A stretch of 64,000 nucleotides of DNA from JBAOHV01 sp963714875 (GTDB taxonomy: Bacteria > Actinomycetota > Acidimicrobiia > Acidimicrobiales > Microtrichaceae): the NCBI GenBank assembly GCA_963714875.1, contig CAVQQI010000008.1, forward strand, positions 186,001 through 250,000. Reading direction: 5' to 3'. A program made the translations under genes and the position numbers. The notes below the pieces were generated by a model. That model had not been told where the DNA came from and did no database searches. It worked only from the letters and a program-made list of their open reading frames with translations. Shown here piece by piece: positions 1 to 8,976 of this stretch (its first letter is position 1; each line of letters starts with the position of its first letter).

Positions 1-2741
1 ACACCACAGAGCGTCGGGGGTGGGCCGCCGAGCTGCTCGAGGACTTCCGCAGCCGGTTCGCGATGAGCTGGATGCACAGCGAGTTGCCGGTCGCCCTGGT
101 CGGCGTCGGCGGCGACGAGTGCGGCAGGGTCCTGGTTGCCAATGATGCGACCCGGGCGCTGCTCGGCGGCCGGGCGATCGAAGGCCTCGATCTGGCCGAT
201 GCGTTCGCCGGGCTGTCACCCGAGGTGCCGCTGGTCGAGGTCGTGACCGAGCTCTGTGCGGGGCACTCGCACCACAGCAACGTGCTGCTGACCGGCACCG
301 ACGGGGCCTCGGTGCTGCTGGGACTGACGGTGGCACGGGCGCAGACGGGCCGGCCGTTGTTCATACTCGCCCACGCCCTCGACCAGTCGCGACTGGTCGA
401 GGCCGAAGCGGCCCACCGCCGTGAGCTCGCCCGGGGCCAGGCGATCCACGCACACAGCTCGGACGTCGTCGTCGTGATCGATGCCGACGGAACGCTCCGC
501 TACGTCGGCCCGTCGTCGGCGTCGGTGCTGGGCTGGGAGGGCGACGCGGTGCTGGGATCCAGCATCTTCGACCTGGTCGACCCCGACGACAGCGAGCTCG
601 CCGTCGAGGCGTTGATGAACACTGCCGAGCGACCCGGGCCGGCGGCGCCCTTGCGTGCTCGCGCCCGACATGCGAACGGCACCTCGGTGCCGGTCGAGGT
701 GGTCGCGGTCAATCTCCTGGGCCAGGAGGACGTGGACGGCATCGTCGTGACGATCCGGGACATGTCCGCAGAGGACGAGGAGCATGAGGAGACGTCGCTG
801 CGCGAACAGCGCTACCGCAGGATCGTCGAGCACGCCTCCGACGGCATCCTGGTGGTCGACGAGGTCGGCGTGATCACCTACGTGAACGGGAGGATGGCCG
901 AGATCATCGGCTGTTCGGTGCCCGAGCTCATCGGGCGCAGGGCGCTCGAGCTGTCCGCGACCGATGCCCTGCCCGACGCGCAGGAGCACATCGATCGCGC
1001 ACAGCAGGGCATCGAGGAGCGCTTCCCCTTCGAGCTGCTCCGGGCCGACGGGACGACGGTGCAGGTGCTGGTGTCGTCCTCGCCGTTGATGCGCGACGGC
1101 GTGTTGCTCGGCGCGGTGTCGTGGCTCACCGACATGACCGAGATCGAACGAACCCGCCTCGAGCTCGACCAGAGCGTCCGCAGCCTCCGGGCGCTGCTGG
1201 GTGCGCTGCCCGATCTGATCTTCCGCATGGACCGCGACGGTCGGTACCTCGACTACCACTGCAGTGACCGTTCGATGTTGGCGGTGGCTCCCGAGGAGTT
1301 CCTGGGCCGCACGGTGACCGAGGTGCTGACCGAGGAGAGGGCCCCGGGTCTGGCGTCGGATTTCGTCGGGAGCATCCGGCGGTCCCTCGATGAAGAGGTG
1401 CTGCAGACGCTGCGCTACGAACTCGAGGTGGGCTCCGATCCACGGCGCTTCGAGGCGCGCTTCACCCCCGCGGGCGCCGACGAGGTCCTCGTCATCGTGC
1501 GTGATGTGACCGACCTGCACCGCAGCGAGCAGCTCCGGCTGGAACAGGCGCGCGAGCTGATGCTCCGACAGGCGCAACTCGAGCGTTCGTCGTTGGAGCG
1601 TGCGTTGGAGCGAACCCGCCGCACCGAAGCCATGGGCTACCTCGCGGCGACCATGGCCCACGACGTCAACAACCTGTTGGGCGTCGTCAACAACTACGCA
1701 TCGGCCATCCGGCGAGGGGCGGCGGAACCGCAGATCGTCAGCGACGCCGAGCAGATCGCCCAGGCGGTGCAACGTGGCGCAGAGCTGACACGTCAGCTGC
1801 TGTCGGTCGGCCAGCAGCCGAGCGGCGCCCACCGCGAGCTGGAGCTCAGATCGGTGGTCGCAGATCTCGCCGACACCCTCCGCGGCGCCTTCCTCACCGA
1901 CGACGGGGTGTCGTTGGCCTTCGAGCTCGGCGACGACCCTGCCCCGGTCATCGGCTCTCGCGAACGTCTGGAGCAGGCCGTCACCAACTTGGTGATCAAC
2001 GCACGGGACGCATCCGAGGCCGGCGGCCGGGGGCACGTCGACGTCGCGTTGCGGCTCGCGGACGAGGCGCCCCCGGATGCGATCGTGCAGTCGGAGCACC
2101 CGGGCCCGTTCGTCGTGGTCGAGGTCGACGACGACGGTGAGGGCATCCCCGAGCAGGACCGTCACCGGATCTTCGAACCGTTCGTCTCGACCAAACAACC
2201 CCAGGGGGGAACCGGTCTGGGGCTGTCCATCGTGCGCGACGTCGTACGAGAACACCGCGGTGCGGTCACCGTCAGCAGCTCGTCGTCCGGCACGACGATC
2301 GCGGTGTGGCTCCCGCTCCACGATGCCGCGGACGGTCCCGGCGACACCTCGTCAGCGACCGTCGATCGGTGCTCGACGGTCCTGCTGGTCGACGACGACG
2401 AGCACGTCCGTTCCTCCACGAAGCGTCTGCTGGAGCAGTTCGGCATCGACGTGGTGGTGGCCGACTGCGGCGCCACGGCACTCGAGATGCTGGCCGCCGG
2501 ATCGGCGGCGGACGCGGTGCTCACCGACGTGCGCATGCGAGCGATGTCGGGTCCCGAGCTCGCCCGTCGCGTGCTGCAGCAGCATCCAGGGCTGCCGATC
2601 GCGTTCGTCACCGGCTATCCCCAGGATGTGCCGGACACCGCGGAGCTGCGGGGTATCCCGTGTCTGGCCAAGCCGTACGACCCGGTGCAGCTCGGCGTGC
2701 TCATCGCAGAGTTGCTGCCGTCGGCGGTGACCGGCTCCTGA
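1..2741 (+). CDS. Multi-PAS hybrid sensor histidine kinase with receiver domain (5' end outside window)
   Basis: The frame is open from base 3 upstream of the first ATG at 63, and those 20 codons read as plausible coding sequence, so the gene probably begins before the window. Counting from the ATG at 63, about four PAS-like segments occupy roughly residues 1-110, 125-235, 245-355 and 370-480. A HisKA dimerisation box follows with AHDVNN, phospho-accepting His533. The HATPase_c domain has the N box NLVINARDAS, DDGEGIP and GGTGLGLS. A C-terminal receiver domain (about 775-885) carries the acidic DDD pocket, phospho-Asp822 in LTDVRM and the conserved Lys in AKPYD. No membrane segment is seen, so a cytosolic sensor is likely, although the missing N terminus could change that. 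Kinase plus fused receiver implies intramolecular phosphotransfer. No output domain or partner regulator is adjacent, so the stimulus is unknown. Confidence 0.9.
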   Translation, partial: TTERRGWAAELLEDFRSRFAMSWMHSELPVALVGVGGDECGRVLVANDATRALLGGRAIEGLDLADAFAGLSPEVPLVEVVTELCAGHSHHSNVLLTGTDGASVLLGLTVARAQTGRPLFILAHALDQSRLVEAEAAHRRELARGQAIHAHSSDVVVVIDADGTLRYVGPSSASVLGWEGDAVLGSSIFDLVDPDDSELAVEALMNTAERPGPAAPLRARARHANGTSVPVEVVAVNLLGQEDVDGIVVTIRDMSAEDEEHEETSLREQRYRRIVEHASDGILVVDEVGVITYVNGRMAEIIGCSVPELIGRRALELSATDALPDAQEHIDRAQQGIEERFPFELLRADGTTVQVLVSSSPLMRDGVLLGAVSWLTDMTEIERTRLELDQSVRSLRALLGALPDLIFRMDRDGRYLDYHCSDRSMLAVAPEEFLGRTVTEVLTEERAPGLASDFVGSIRRSLDEEVLQTLRYELEVGSDPRRFEARFTPAGADEVLVIVRDVTDLHRSEQLRLEQARELMLRQAQLERSSLERALERTRRTEAMGYLAATMAHDVNNLLGVVNNYASAIRRGAAEPQIVSDAEQIAQAVQRGAELTRQLLSVGQQPSGAHRELELRSVVADLADTLRGAFLTDDGVSLAFELGDDPAPVIGSRERLEQAVTNLVINARDASEAGGRGHVDVALRLADEAPPDAIVQSEHPGPFVVVEVDDDGEGIPEQDRHRIFEPFVSTKQPQGGTGLGLSIVRDVVREHRGAVTVSSSSSGTTIAVWLPLHDAADGPGDTSSATVDRCSTVLLVDDDEHVRSSTKRLLEQFGIDVVVADCGATALEMLAAGSAADAVLTDVRMRAMSGPELARRVLQQHPGLPIAFVTGYPQDVPDTAELRGIPCLAKPYDPVQLGVLIAELLPSAVTGS

Positions 2742-2781
2742 CCACTGCATACCCCGGTCCGGAATTGGGCAAGCTGGTGCG

Positions 2782-3814
2782 ATGACCGCCGAACCTTCCG
2801 CCACCGCACCGCCCGTCCGGCCCCGGCGGACGATCCTCGGCATGTCCGCGATCCTGCTGCCCCTGCACGAGTCCGGTCCGATCGACTGGGACGCACTCGA
2901 GGCCCACGTCGCGCGCACCCGCGCTGCGGGTCTCGTGCCGGCGGTCAACATGGACACCGGCTATGTGCAACTGCTCGACGCCGGCACCCGGAACCGCATC
3001 CTGGACCTGGCAGCGGCCGCAACTGCGGGCCAGGGCCACACTGCAGCCGGTGACCCCGACCCCGGACCCGCTGCCCCCGGCACCTCCCTGGCCGGCGGCT
3101 TCGTGGCCGGAGCCTTCGTCGACGACCGCCCCGGCGACCCGTTCGACCTGGCCGCGCACGTCGCCGCTGCTGCGGCCATCGCCGCCCGGGACGGCACTCC
3201 GGTGATCTTCCCGTCCCACGGACTCAACGCACTGGACCCCGACCGGTGGGTGGCTGCGCTGGCCGCGATCGGCTCGGAGGTCGACCGCTTCATCGGGTTC
3301 GAGCTGGGGGCCCAGTTCGTCCCCTACGGGCGCATCTATCCCCTGGAGGCCTACCGGGGGATGCTCACAGTGCCGCAGTGCGTCGCCGCCAAGCACTCGT
3401 CGTTGAGCCGAACCGCGGAGTGGGACCGACTGGCCGTCCGTGACGAGATGCGTCCCGACTTCGCGGTGCTGACCGGGAACGACCTGGCGATCGACATGGT
3501 GATGTACGGCTCGGACTACCTCCTGGGTCTCTCCACGTTCGCCCCGGAGGCGTTCGCCCGACGCGATACGCTACTGGCGTGACGGTGACCCGCGTTTCCA
3601 CGAGCTGAACGACCTGCTGCAGTACCTGGGGCAGTTCACCTTCCGCACACCTGTGCCCGGCTACCGCCACGACGCGGCGATGGTGCACCACCTGCGCGGC
3701 TGGTCGTCCAGCGAACGCACGCCCGACGGGGCCCAGCGCCGGCCGGCGGCCGATCGCGAGGTGCTCGTAGAGATCCTCGGTCGGCTCGATGACCTGATGG
3801 CGCAGGACTCCTGA
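2782..3814 (+). CDS. Dihydrodipicolinate synthase/aldolase family protein (frameshifted)
   Basis: The N-terminal 260 residues run from ATG 2782 and match a DapA-like TIM-barrel family: LPLHESGPIDWDAL near the start, a VNMDTGYVQLL strand, and a putative Schiff-base lysine in CVAAKHSSLSR. This frame stops at 3582. The next frame continues without a break as YWRDGDPRFHELNDLLQYLG and FRTPVPGYRHDAAMVHHLRGW to a TGA at 3812-3814, which is the expected C terminus of the same family (about 340 residues). Removing one base near 3568 joins the halves as FARRDRYWRDGDPRF. The stop overlaps the ATG of the oxidoreductase gene at 3814, so the two are probably translationally coupled. The substrate is unknown. 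DapA itself is unlikely, because the family member is longer and not in a lysine operon. Confidence 0.8.
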
Positions 3815-5211
3815 TGCGGTACCCGCAGGTCAAGGGGCTCGAGTCAGCGGCCCAGTTCGTCGAGCGGTGCGACGAGCTCGGCATCGAACTGCCCCTGGCG
3901 CCGGAGGACGCGCCGGCCGACGTCCTGGGTGGGCCGGTCGAGGTCGCCGGGTCGGAGGCCGACTCGTTGCAGCTGCCGAACAGGTTCGCGATCCTGCCCA
4001 TGGAGGGGTGGGACGCGACCGCCGACGGTCGGCCCACCGACCTGGTGCGTCGTCGGTGGCGCCGCTTCGGTGGTTCCGGCGCGGGGCTGGTCTGGGCCGA
4101 GGCAACCGCGGTGCGCCCCGACGGCCGCGCGAACCCCCATCAGCTGCTGTTGGACGAGTCGACCGTGTCGGAGTTCGCCGAGCTTCGGGCCCTGCTGGCA
4201 CACGAACAGGTCGCCGGTCTGCAACTCACGCACTCGGGTCGATGGTCGCGCCCCGAGGGCGAGGCGGCGCCTCGCACGGCGTACCAGCACCCGCTGCTCG
4301 ACCGCCGGGTCGGGGCCGACGCGTCGTCGGTGTTGCGCACCGAGGACCTCGACGAGCTGGCCGAGGCGTACGTCGCTGCAGCAGTGCTCGCGCACCAGGC
4401 CGGGTTCGACTTCGTCGACGTCAAGCACTGCCACGGCTACCTGCTGCACGAACTGCTCAGCGCGCACGACCGGAGCGACGGCTACGGCGGGGACCTGCAG
4501 GGCCGTACCGCCTTCCTGCGAGCGGTGGTCGAGGGGATCCGCTCACGCGCACCCGGCCTGGCGATCGCCGTGCGACTGTCGGTGTTCGACATGGCACCGT
4601 TCGTGGAGGGCCCCGATCGCACAGGTGTGGCCGAGTCGTCGGGCAGCTATCGCCACGCCTTCGGCGGTGACGGCACGGGGGTCGGCATCGATCTCGCCGA
4701 GCCGCACGAGTTGCTGCACGAGTTCGCTGCGATGGGCATCGGCCTGGTCTGCACCACCGCCGGCAGCCCCTACTACAACCCCCACGTGCAGCGTCCGGCC
4801 TACTTCCCGCCGTCGGACGGCTACCGGCCACCCGAGGATCCGCTGGTCGGGGTCGCCCGCCAACTCGCCGCGACCGCAGAGCTACGAGCAGCCCACCCCG
4901 AGCTGTGCCTCGTCGGGTCCGGGTACACCTACCTCCAGCAGTGGTTGCCACGGGTCGCAGCCGGCGTGGTCGCGCAGGGCGGCGCGGACGTGGTCGGCCT
5001 GGGGCGCATGGCGTTGTCGGATCCGGACCTGCCGGCGCGGGTGCTCGCCGGTGAGCCGCTCGACCGTCGTCTGATCTGTCGGACCTTCAGCGACTGCACC
5101 ACCGCCCCCCGCAACGGTCTGGTGTCGGGGTGCTTCCCGCTCGATCCGTTCTACAAGGCACACCCGCAGCGGGTGCAGCTCGCGGCGGCGAAGCGGGCAC
5201 AGCGGAGCTGA
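3814..5211 (+). CDS. NADH:flavin oxidoreductase, Old Yellow Enzyme family
   Basis: This 465-residue FMN-dependent TIM barrel shows NRFAILPMEGWDA at the N-terminal FMN-binding strand, QLTHSGRWSRP, and the family hallmark HGYLLHELLSAHDRSD followed by YGGDLQGRTAFL. GLGRMALSDPDLP near the C terminus is the phosphate-binding region. Members reduce activated C=C bonds using NAD(P)H. The ATG at 3814 overlaps the stop of the DHDPS-family gene (TGATG), and the start MRYPQVKGL fits the family. It is longer than classical OYE (about 360-380 residues) because of N-terminal and internal additions. The C-terminal Cys-containing stretch SDCTTAPRNGLVSGC resembles the cysteine region of dienoyl-CoA reductase-like members but lacks the full 4Fe-4S motif. 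Coupling to the aldolase-like gene suggests one catabolic pathway for a carbonyl or keto-acid substrate. Confidence 0.87.
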   Translation: MRYPQVKGLESAAQFVERCDELGIELPLAPEDAPADVLGGPVEVAGSEADSLQLPNRFAILPMEGWDATADGRPTDLVRRRWRRFGGSGAGLVWAEATAVRPDGRANPHQLLLDESTVSEFAELRALLAHEQVAGLQLTHSGRWSRPEGEAAPRTAYQHPLLDRRVGADASSVLRTEDLDELAEAYVAAAVLAHQAGFDFVDVKHCHGYLLHELLSAHDRSDGYGGDLQGRTAFLRAVVEGIRSRAPGLAIAVRLSVFDMAPFVEGPDRTGVAESSGSYRHAFGGDGTGVGIDLAEPHELLHEFAAMGIGLVCTTAGSPYYNPHVQRPAYFPPSDGYRPPEDPLVGVARQLAATAELRAAHPELCLVGSGYTYLQQWLPRVAAGVVAQGGADVVGLGRMALSDPDLPARVLAGEPLDRRLICRTFSDCTTAPRNGLVSGCFPLDPFYKAHPQRVQLAAAKRAQRS

Positions 5212-5230
5212 GACGCGGACGGGAGCAGCT

Positions 5231-5261
5231 CGGGATCGATCCCGCCGCGATCGGGTCGCGG
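5231..5261. terminator. Two adjacent hairpins after the OYE gene
   Basis: A perfect 14-base palindrome CGGGATCGATCCCG (5231-5244) is followed directly by CCGCGA-TCGGG-TCGCGG (5245-5261, 6-bp stem, 5-base loop). They sit 20 bases after the OYE stop and about 70 bases before the antiporter start. There is no T-tract, as is usual for high-GC actinobacterial terminators. Either a terminator or a processing element is possible. Confidence 0.4.
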
Positions 5262-5329
5262 TGGTCGTCATGGCCGGTACCATCGACGGCTCGCCGCCGC
5301 CCGGCGCACGACCAGGGAGAGGTGCCTGA

Positions 5330-7192
5330 GTGGACAGTGGAGTCGTACTCGCCGTCGCCGCCCTGTTGGTGCTCGGCGTGCTGTCGCAATGGGCTGGCTG
5401 GCGTCTGCGTGTGCCGGCGATCGTGTTCCTGCTCGCAGCGGGCCTGATCGCCGGACCCATCACCGGGCTGCTCGACCCCGACGACCTGTTCGGCGACCTG
5501 CTGTTCCCCTTCGTGAACCTGGCCGTGGCCGTGATCCTGTTCGAGGGTGCGCTCGGGTTGGGTGTGCCCAGGGTGCGCGACGCGGGTCGCACGGTGTGGA
5601 TGCTGCTGACCGTCGGTGCCGGCATCACACTCGGGCTGACCGCGGTGGCCGCGCACCAACTGCTCGACGTCCCGTGGTCGCTCGGCTGGCTGCTGGCCTC
5701 GGTGCTGGTCGTGACCGGTCCGACGGTGATCGGTCCGCTGGTGCGTTCGATCGGGCTGCACGGCCGGGTGGCGTCGATCCTCGAGGCCGAGGGCACGCTG
5801 ATCGACCCGATCGGCGCGATCCTGACGGTGCTGGTGTTCCAGACGTTCTACGAGAACACCCCGGGCCGCAACGTGCCGGTCGACCTGCTGCTGACCCTGC
5901 TGATCGGCGGCGTCATCGGGTTGGCCGCCGCCTGGTTGCTGACGATGGTGCTCGCCCGGTTCATCCTGCCCGACGAGCTGCACAACGTCGGCACCCTGGC
6001 CCTGGTCATCCTGGCCTTCGCCGCAGCCGACGCCGTGCAGCACGAGGCCGGTCTGGTGGCAGTCACGGTGATGGGGCTCGCCGTGGCGAGTCAGAAGCGG
6101 GTCGAGGTCCGCCATGTGCTCGAGTTCAACGCGACGCTGCGCATCCTGTTCATCTCGGGACTGTTCCTGCTGTTGGGCGCTCGTATCGAGTGGGACACGC
6201 TGCGCGCGATCGAGTGGCGCAACCTGGTCTTCCTGGCAGTGCTGGTCGTGGCGGTTCGTCCGATCTCGGTCGCGGTGTCCACCATCGCGTCGGGGCTCAG
6301 TCGCAGCGAGCGGTTCTTCATCGCTGCGACCGCGCCGCGTGGCATCGTCGCCGCGGCGATCGCGGCGACGTTCTCGCTGCGTCTGGCCGAGCAGGGTGAG
6401 GCCGACTCACAGGTGCTGGTCTCGGCATCGTTCACCGTGATCGCCGGCACCGTGCTGCTGTCGGGCCTCGGTGCACGGCCCCTGGCACGTCGTCTGGGAC
6501 TGGTCGACGAGTCGTACCGTCCGATCGTGATCCTGGGCACCAACCCCCTCGCGGTCGCGTTCGCCGAGGCGTTCGAGAGCCAGGGCGTACCCACCCGACT
6601 GATCAGCCTGGACCGTCGTGAGGTGTCGACCGCTCGGCTGTCGGGTCTGGCTGCGGTGCACGGCTCGGTGCTCGATGAAGGGCTGTGGACCGAGGTCGAG
6701 CGGTCCGGGGCCCACAGCTTCGTGGCGCTGACCAGCAGTGACGAGGCGAACGTCATCGCCTGCGGGCGCGTCGCTCCGCTGGTGGGCCGACGCAACGTGT
6801 TCCGTGTGTCCTCGGACCGTCGGGAGCACGCAGAGTCGCAGGTCTCGGCGACCATGCCCGGTCGGTTGCTGATCGACGCGATGGCGACCTACAGCGATCT
6901 GGCCGAGCGGGTCGGGAATGGGTGGCGCTTCCGGTCGACCAGGTTGACCGAGGTCTTCGACGAGGACGCCTACCGCACCGATCTGGCCGAGGGCTCACTC
7001 CTGGTCGGCGTCATCCGTCAGAGCAGTGTCGACCTGGCGGTTCCCGGTCAGCGCCTGCCGTTGCGTGTGGGCGACAAGGTCGTGGCGCTGGTGCCGGGCA
7101 ACGGCACTGGCAACGGCAACGGCACCGGCACTGATGCCGGCGCCGCCGAGGAGGTCGAGGGCGATCACGACCACGGCGCCGGGACCCCCTGA
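5330..7192 (+). CDS. CPA1-type sodium/proton antiporter with cytosolic TrkA-N-like domain
   Basis: Residues 1-390 form a hydrophobic antiporter core of about 12 membrane spans, starting LAVAALLVLGVLSQWAGWRL. The core includes LFEGALGLG, VTGPTVIGPLVRSIGL and LEAEGTLIDPIGAILTVLVF, the conserved acidic and unwound-helix regions of the Na+/H+ exchanger fold. After about residue 395, RPIVILGTNPLAVAFAEAF begins a Rossmann TrkA-N-like domain with its nucleotide-binding loop altered from GxGxxG to GTNPLA. A C-terminal low-complexity tail rich in GNGTG and then acidic/His residues ends the 620-residue protein. The GTG start at 5330 is chosen because an in-frame TGA lies immediately upstream (5327-5329) and AGGGAGAGG precedes it. 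It probably exports Na+ or K+ for pH and osmotic control, gated by a nucleotide. Confidence 0.87.
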   Translation: MDSGVVLAVAALLVLGVLSQWAGWRLRVPAIVFLLAAGLIAGPITGLLDPDDLFGDLLFPFVNLAVAVILFEGALGLGVPRVRDAGRTVWMLLTVGAGITLGLTAVAAHQLLDVPWSLGWLLASVLVVTGPTVIGPLVRSIGLHGRVASILEAEGTLIDPIGAILTVLVFQTFYENTPGRNVPVDLLLTLLIGGVIGLAAAWLLTMVLARFILPDELHNVGTLALVILAFAAADAVQHEAGLVAVTVMGLAVASQKRVEVRHVLEFNATLRILFISGLFLLLGARIEWDTLRAIEWRNLVFLAVLVVAVRPISVAVSTIASGLSRSERFFIAATAPRGIVAAAIAATFSLRLAEQGEADSQVLVSASFTVIAGTVLLSGLGARPLARRLGLVDESYRPIVILGTNPLAVAFAEAFESQGVPTRLISLDRREVSTARLSGLAAVHGSVLDEGLWTEVERSGAHSFVALTSSDEANVIACGRVAPLVGRRNVFRVSSDRREHAESQVSATMPGRLLIDAMATYSDLAERVGNGWRFRSTRLTEVFDEDAYRTDLAEGSLLVGVIRQSSVDLAVPGQRLPLRVGDKVVALVPGNGTGNGNGTGTDAGAAEEVEGDHDHGAGTP

Positions 7193-7229
7193 CTCGACGC
7201 GCCCGGTCCCACCCCACGACACTGTTGCG

Positions 7230-7850
7230 ATGTCGAGTGCGGACCCCCTCCAGACCGTCGTCACGTTGGATCTCGAAGGGGTGCTGATCCCCGAGGTCTG
7301 GGTCGCCACCGCCGAACGGACAGGTGTCGACGAGCTTCGGCGGACGACCCGCGACGAGCCCGACTACGACGTGTTGATGCGCGGCCGGCTCGAGCTGCTG
7401 CGCGAACACGGTCTGGGGATGGCCGATCTGACCGAGGCGATCGCCTCGCTTCGTCCGCTCGACGGAGCGCTCGAGTTCCTCGACGAACTGCGTTCTCGCA
7501 CGCAGGTCATCTTGTTGTCCGACACCTTCGAGGAGTTCGCCCGGCCGTTCATGGCGCAGCTGGGGTGGCCCACCGTGCTGTGCCACCGTCTCGTGGTCGA
7601 CGACGACGGCCACATCGTCGACTACCGCCTGCGCCAACCCGACCAGAAGCGCCACGCCGTGCAGGCGTTGCACGGGCTCAACTACCGGGTGCTCGCGGCG
7701 GGCGACTCCTACAACGACACCACGATGCTCGCCGAGGCCGACCACGGGTTCCTGTTCCGTGCCCCCGACAACGTGATCGCAGAGTTCCCGCAGTTCCCCG
7801 CCACCGACGACTACGACGACCTGCTCGGCCGGTTCACCGCACTGCTGTAG
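7230..7850 (+). CDS. thrH: Bifunctional phosphoserine phosphatase/homoserine phosphotransferase ThrH
   Basis: This 206-residue HAD-superfamily protein matches ThrH in length. Motif I is unusual for HADs in reading TLDLEGVLIPEVW (D-x-E rather than D-x-D), which is diagnostic for ThrH. Motif II is ILLSDTFEEF, the motif III lysine is in QPDQKRHAV, and motif IV is AAGDSYNDTTML. ThrH dephosphorylates phosphoserine and can transfer the phosphate to homoserine. The ATG at 7230 is chosen because the homology begins there. The upstream open frame overlaps the antiporter tail and has no coding character. It stands alone, followed by a convergent reductase gene. Confidence 0.88.
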   Translation: MSSADPLQTVVTLDLEGVLIPEVWVATAERTGVDELRRTTRDEPDYDVLMRGRLELLREHGLGMADLTEAIASLRPLDGALEFLDELRSRTQVILLSDTFEEFARPFMAQLGWPTVLCHRLVVDDDGHIVDYRLRQPDQKRHAVQALHGLNYRVLAAGDSYNDTTMLAEADHGFLFRAPDNVIAEFPQFPATDDYDDLLGRFTALL

Positions 7851-7904
7851 GCGGCCCCGGGCATGCCGCTGTGGTCGGGGGCCGTCGGCGCAGCCGGGCC
7901 GGGT

Positions 7905-8921
7905 TCAGGGGCGCAGGAACGTCTTGCCGATGTTGGTGCCCTCGAACAGCGCGTTCAGCGCGTCGACCGAGCGGTCCAGGCCCTCGAACACGTGGCTGCG
8001 GAACCGCAGCTGGCCAGCATCGTGGAGTCGACGCAGCTCGTCGTTCGCCTCGCCGTAGCGGTCCCAGTTGTCCAAGGTGTTGAAGCCCTGCATCGAGGCC
8101 CGCATGGCCAACAGCTTCACGTAGTTGGACGGCCCGGGGTGCTCACCCGAGACGTAGCTCGAGATCACCCCGCACAGCACCACCCGGGCGTGCATCGCCA
8201 GCCGACCCAGCACGGCGTCCAGGATCTGCCCGCCGACGTTGTCGAAGTACACGTCCACCCGGTCGGGGCAGTGCTCGCGCAGCGCCGCCGGCAGGTCGGC
8301 GGTGCGGTAGTTGATGCAGGCGTCGAACCCGAACTCGTCGACCACGACAGCGCACTTCTCGTCGGACCCTGCGAGACCGACGACACGAGCCCCTGCTGCC
8401 GCTGCCAGCTGCCCGGCGATCGATCCGGTGGCGCCGGCCGCGGCGCTGACGACCACGGTCTCGCCCGGCTGGGGTCGGCCGATGTCGTGCATCCCGAAGT
8501 ACGCGGTCGCTCCCGTGGACCCGAACAGGGCGAGCAGCGCCTCGCGGTCGAGGTCCGCCGTGCCGTCGGCGACACGTCCCATGAGGGTCGTGAACAGGTC
8601 GTCGCGGGACACGGAGTACTCGGCGAAGCCGCCGAGTGAGGTGACCACGTCGCCGACCTGGTAGGCCTCGCAGCGGGTCGCCACCACCTCGCCGACCGTC
8701 GCGGCACGCACGACCTGGCCGATCTGCACCGGCGGCAGGTACCCGGGCTGGTCCTCGAGCCAGGTACGTGCAGCGGCGTCGATCCCGATCAGGTCGTTGC
8801 GAACCAGCGCCTCGCCGTCGGCCAGCTCGGGCACGTCGGCGGTGACCATCTCCAGGTCTCCGGGGGCGACCAGGCCGGTCGGGCGGCGACGGAGGACGAC
8901 CTGGCGCATGGAGTCGGACAC
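7905..8921 (-). CDS. NADP-dependent medium-chain dehydrogenase/reductase (PTGR/curA-like)
   Basis: A zinc-independent MDR enzyme of the leukotriene B4 dehydrogenase/prostaglandin reductase family. It opens with RQVVLRRRPTGL, the standard N terminus. It has the Rossmann motif VVVSAAAGATGSIAGQLA, then AGSDEKC, FDACINYRT and DVYFDNVGG, and ends EGTNIGKTFLRP. These enzymes reduce 2-enones or 2-enals with NADPH. The open frame extends to 8978, but the family N terminus begins at the GTG at 8921 (VSDSMRQV) or the ATG at 8909, so the GTG is listed. The start lies 55 bases from the divergent alpha/beta hydrolase, so a shared promoter region is likely. Confidence 0.88.
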   Translation of the reverse strand: MSDSMRQVVLRRRPTGLVAPGDLEMVTADVPELADGEALVRNDLIGIDAAARTWLEDQPGYLPPVQIGQVVRAATVGEVVATRCEAYQVGDVVTSLGGFAEYSVSRDDLFTTLMGRVADGTADLDREALLALFGSTGATAYFGMHDIGRPQPGETVVVSAAAGATGSIAGQLAAAAGARVVGLAGSDEKCAVVVDEFGFDACINYRTADLPAALREHCPDRVDVYFDNVGGQILDAVLGRLAMHARVVLCGVISSYVSGEHPGPSNYVKLLAMRASMQGFNTLDNWDRYGEANDELRRLHDAGQLRFRSHVFEGLDRSVDALNALFEGTNIGKTFLRP

Positions 8922-8976
8922 GGCGCGGAGTGTAGCGACCGCCGCCGGGAGCAACGGTCTGGTAGACGAGACGACC

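Noticed and set aside
216..2321. A 701-codon minus-strand open frame opposite the histidine kinase
   Set aside because: The plus-strand frame contains all kinase and receiver motifs. The antisense reading has no recognisable domain.
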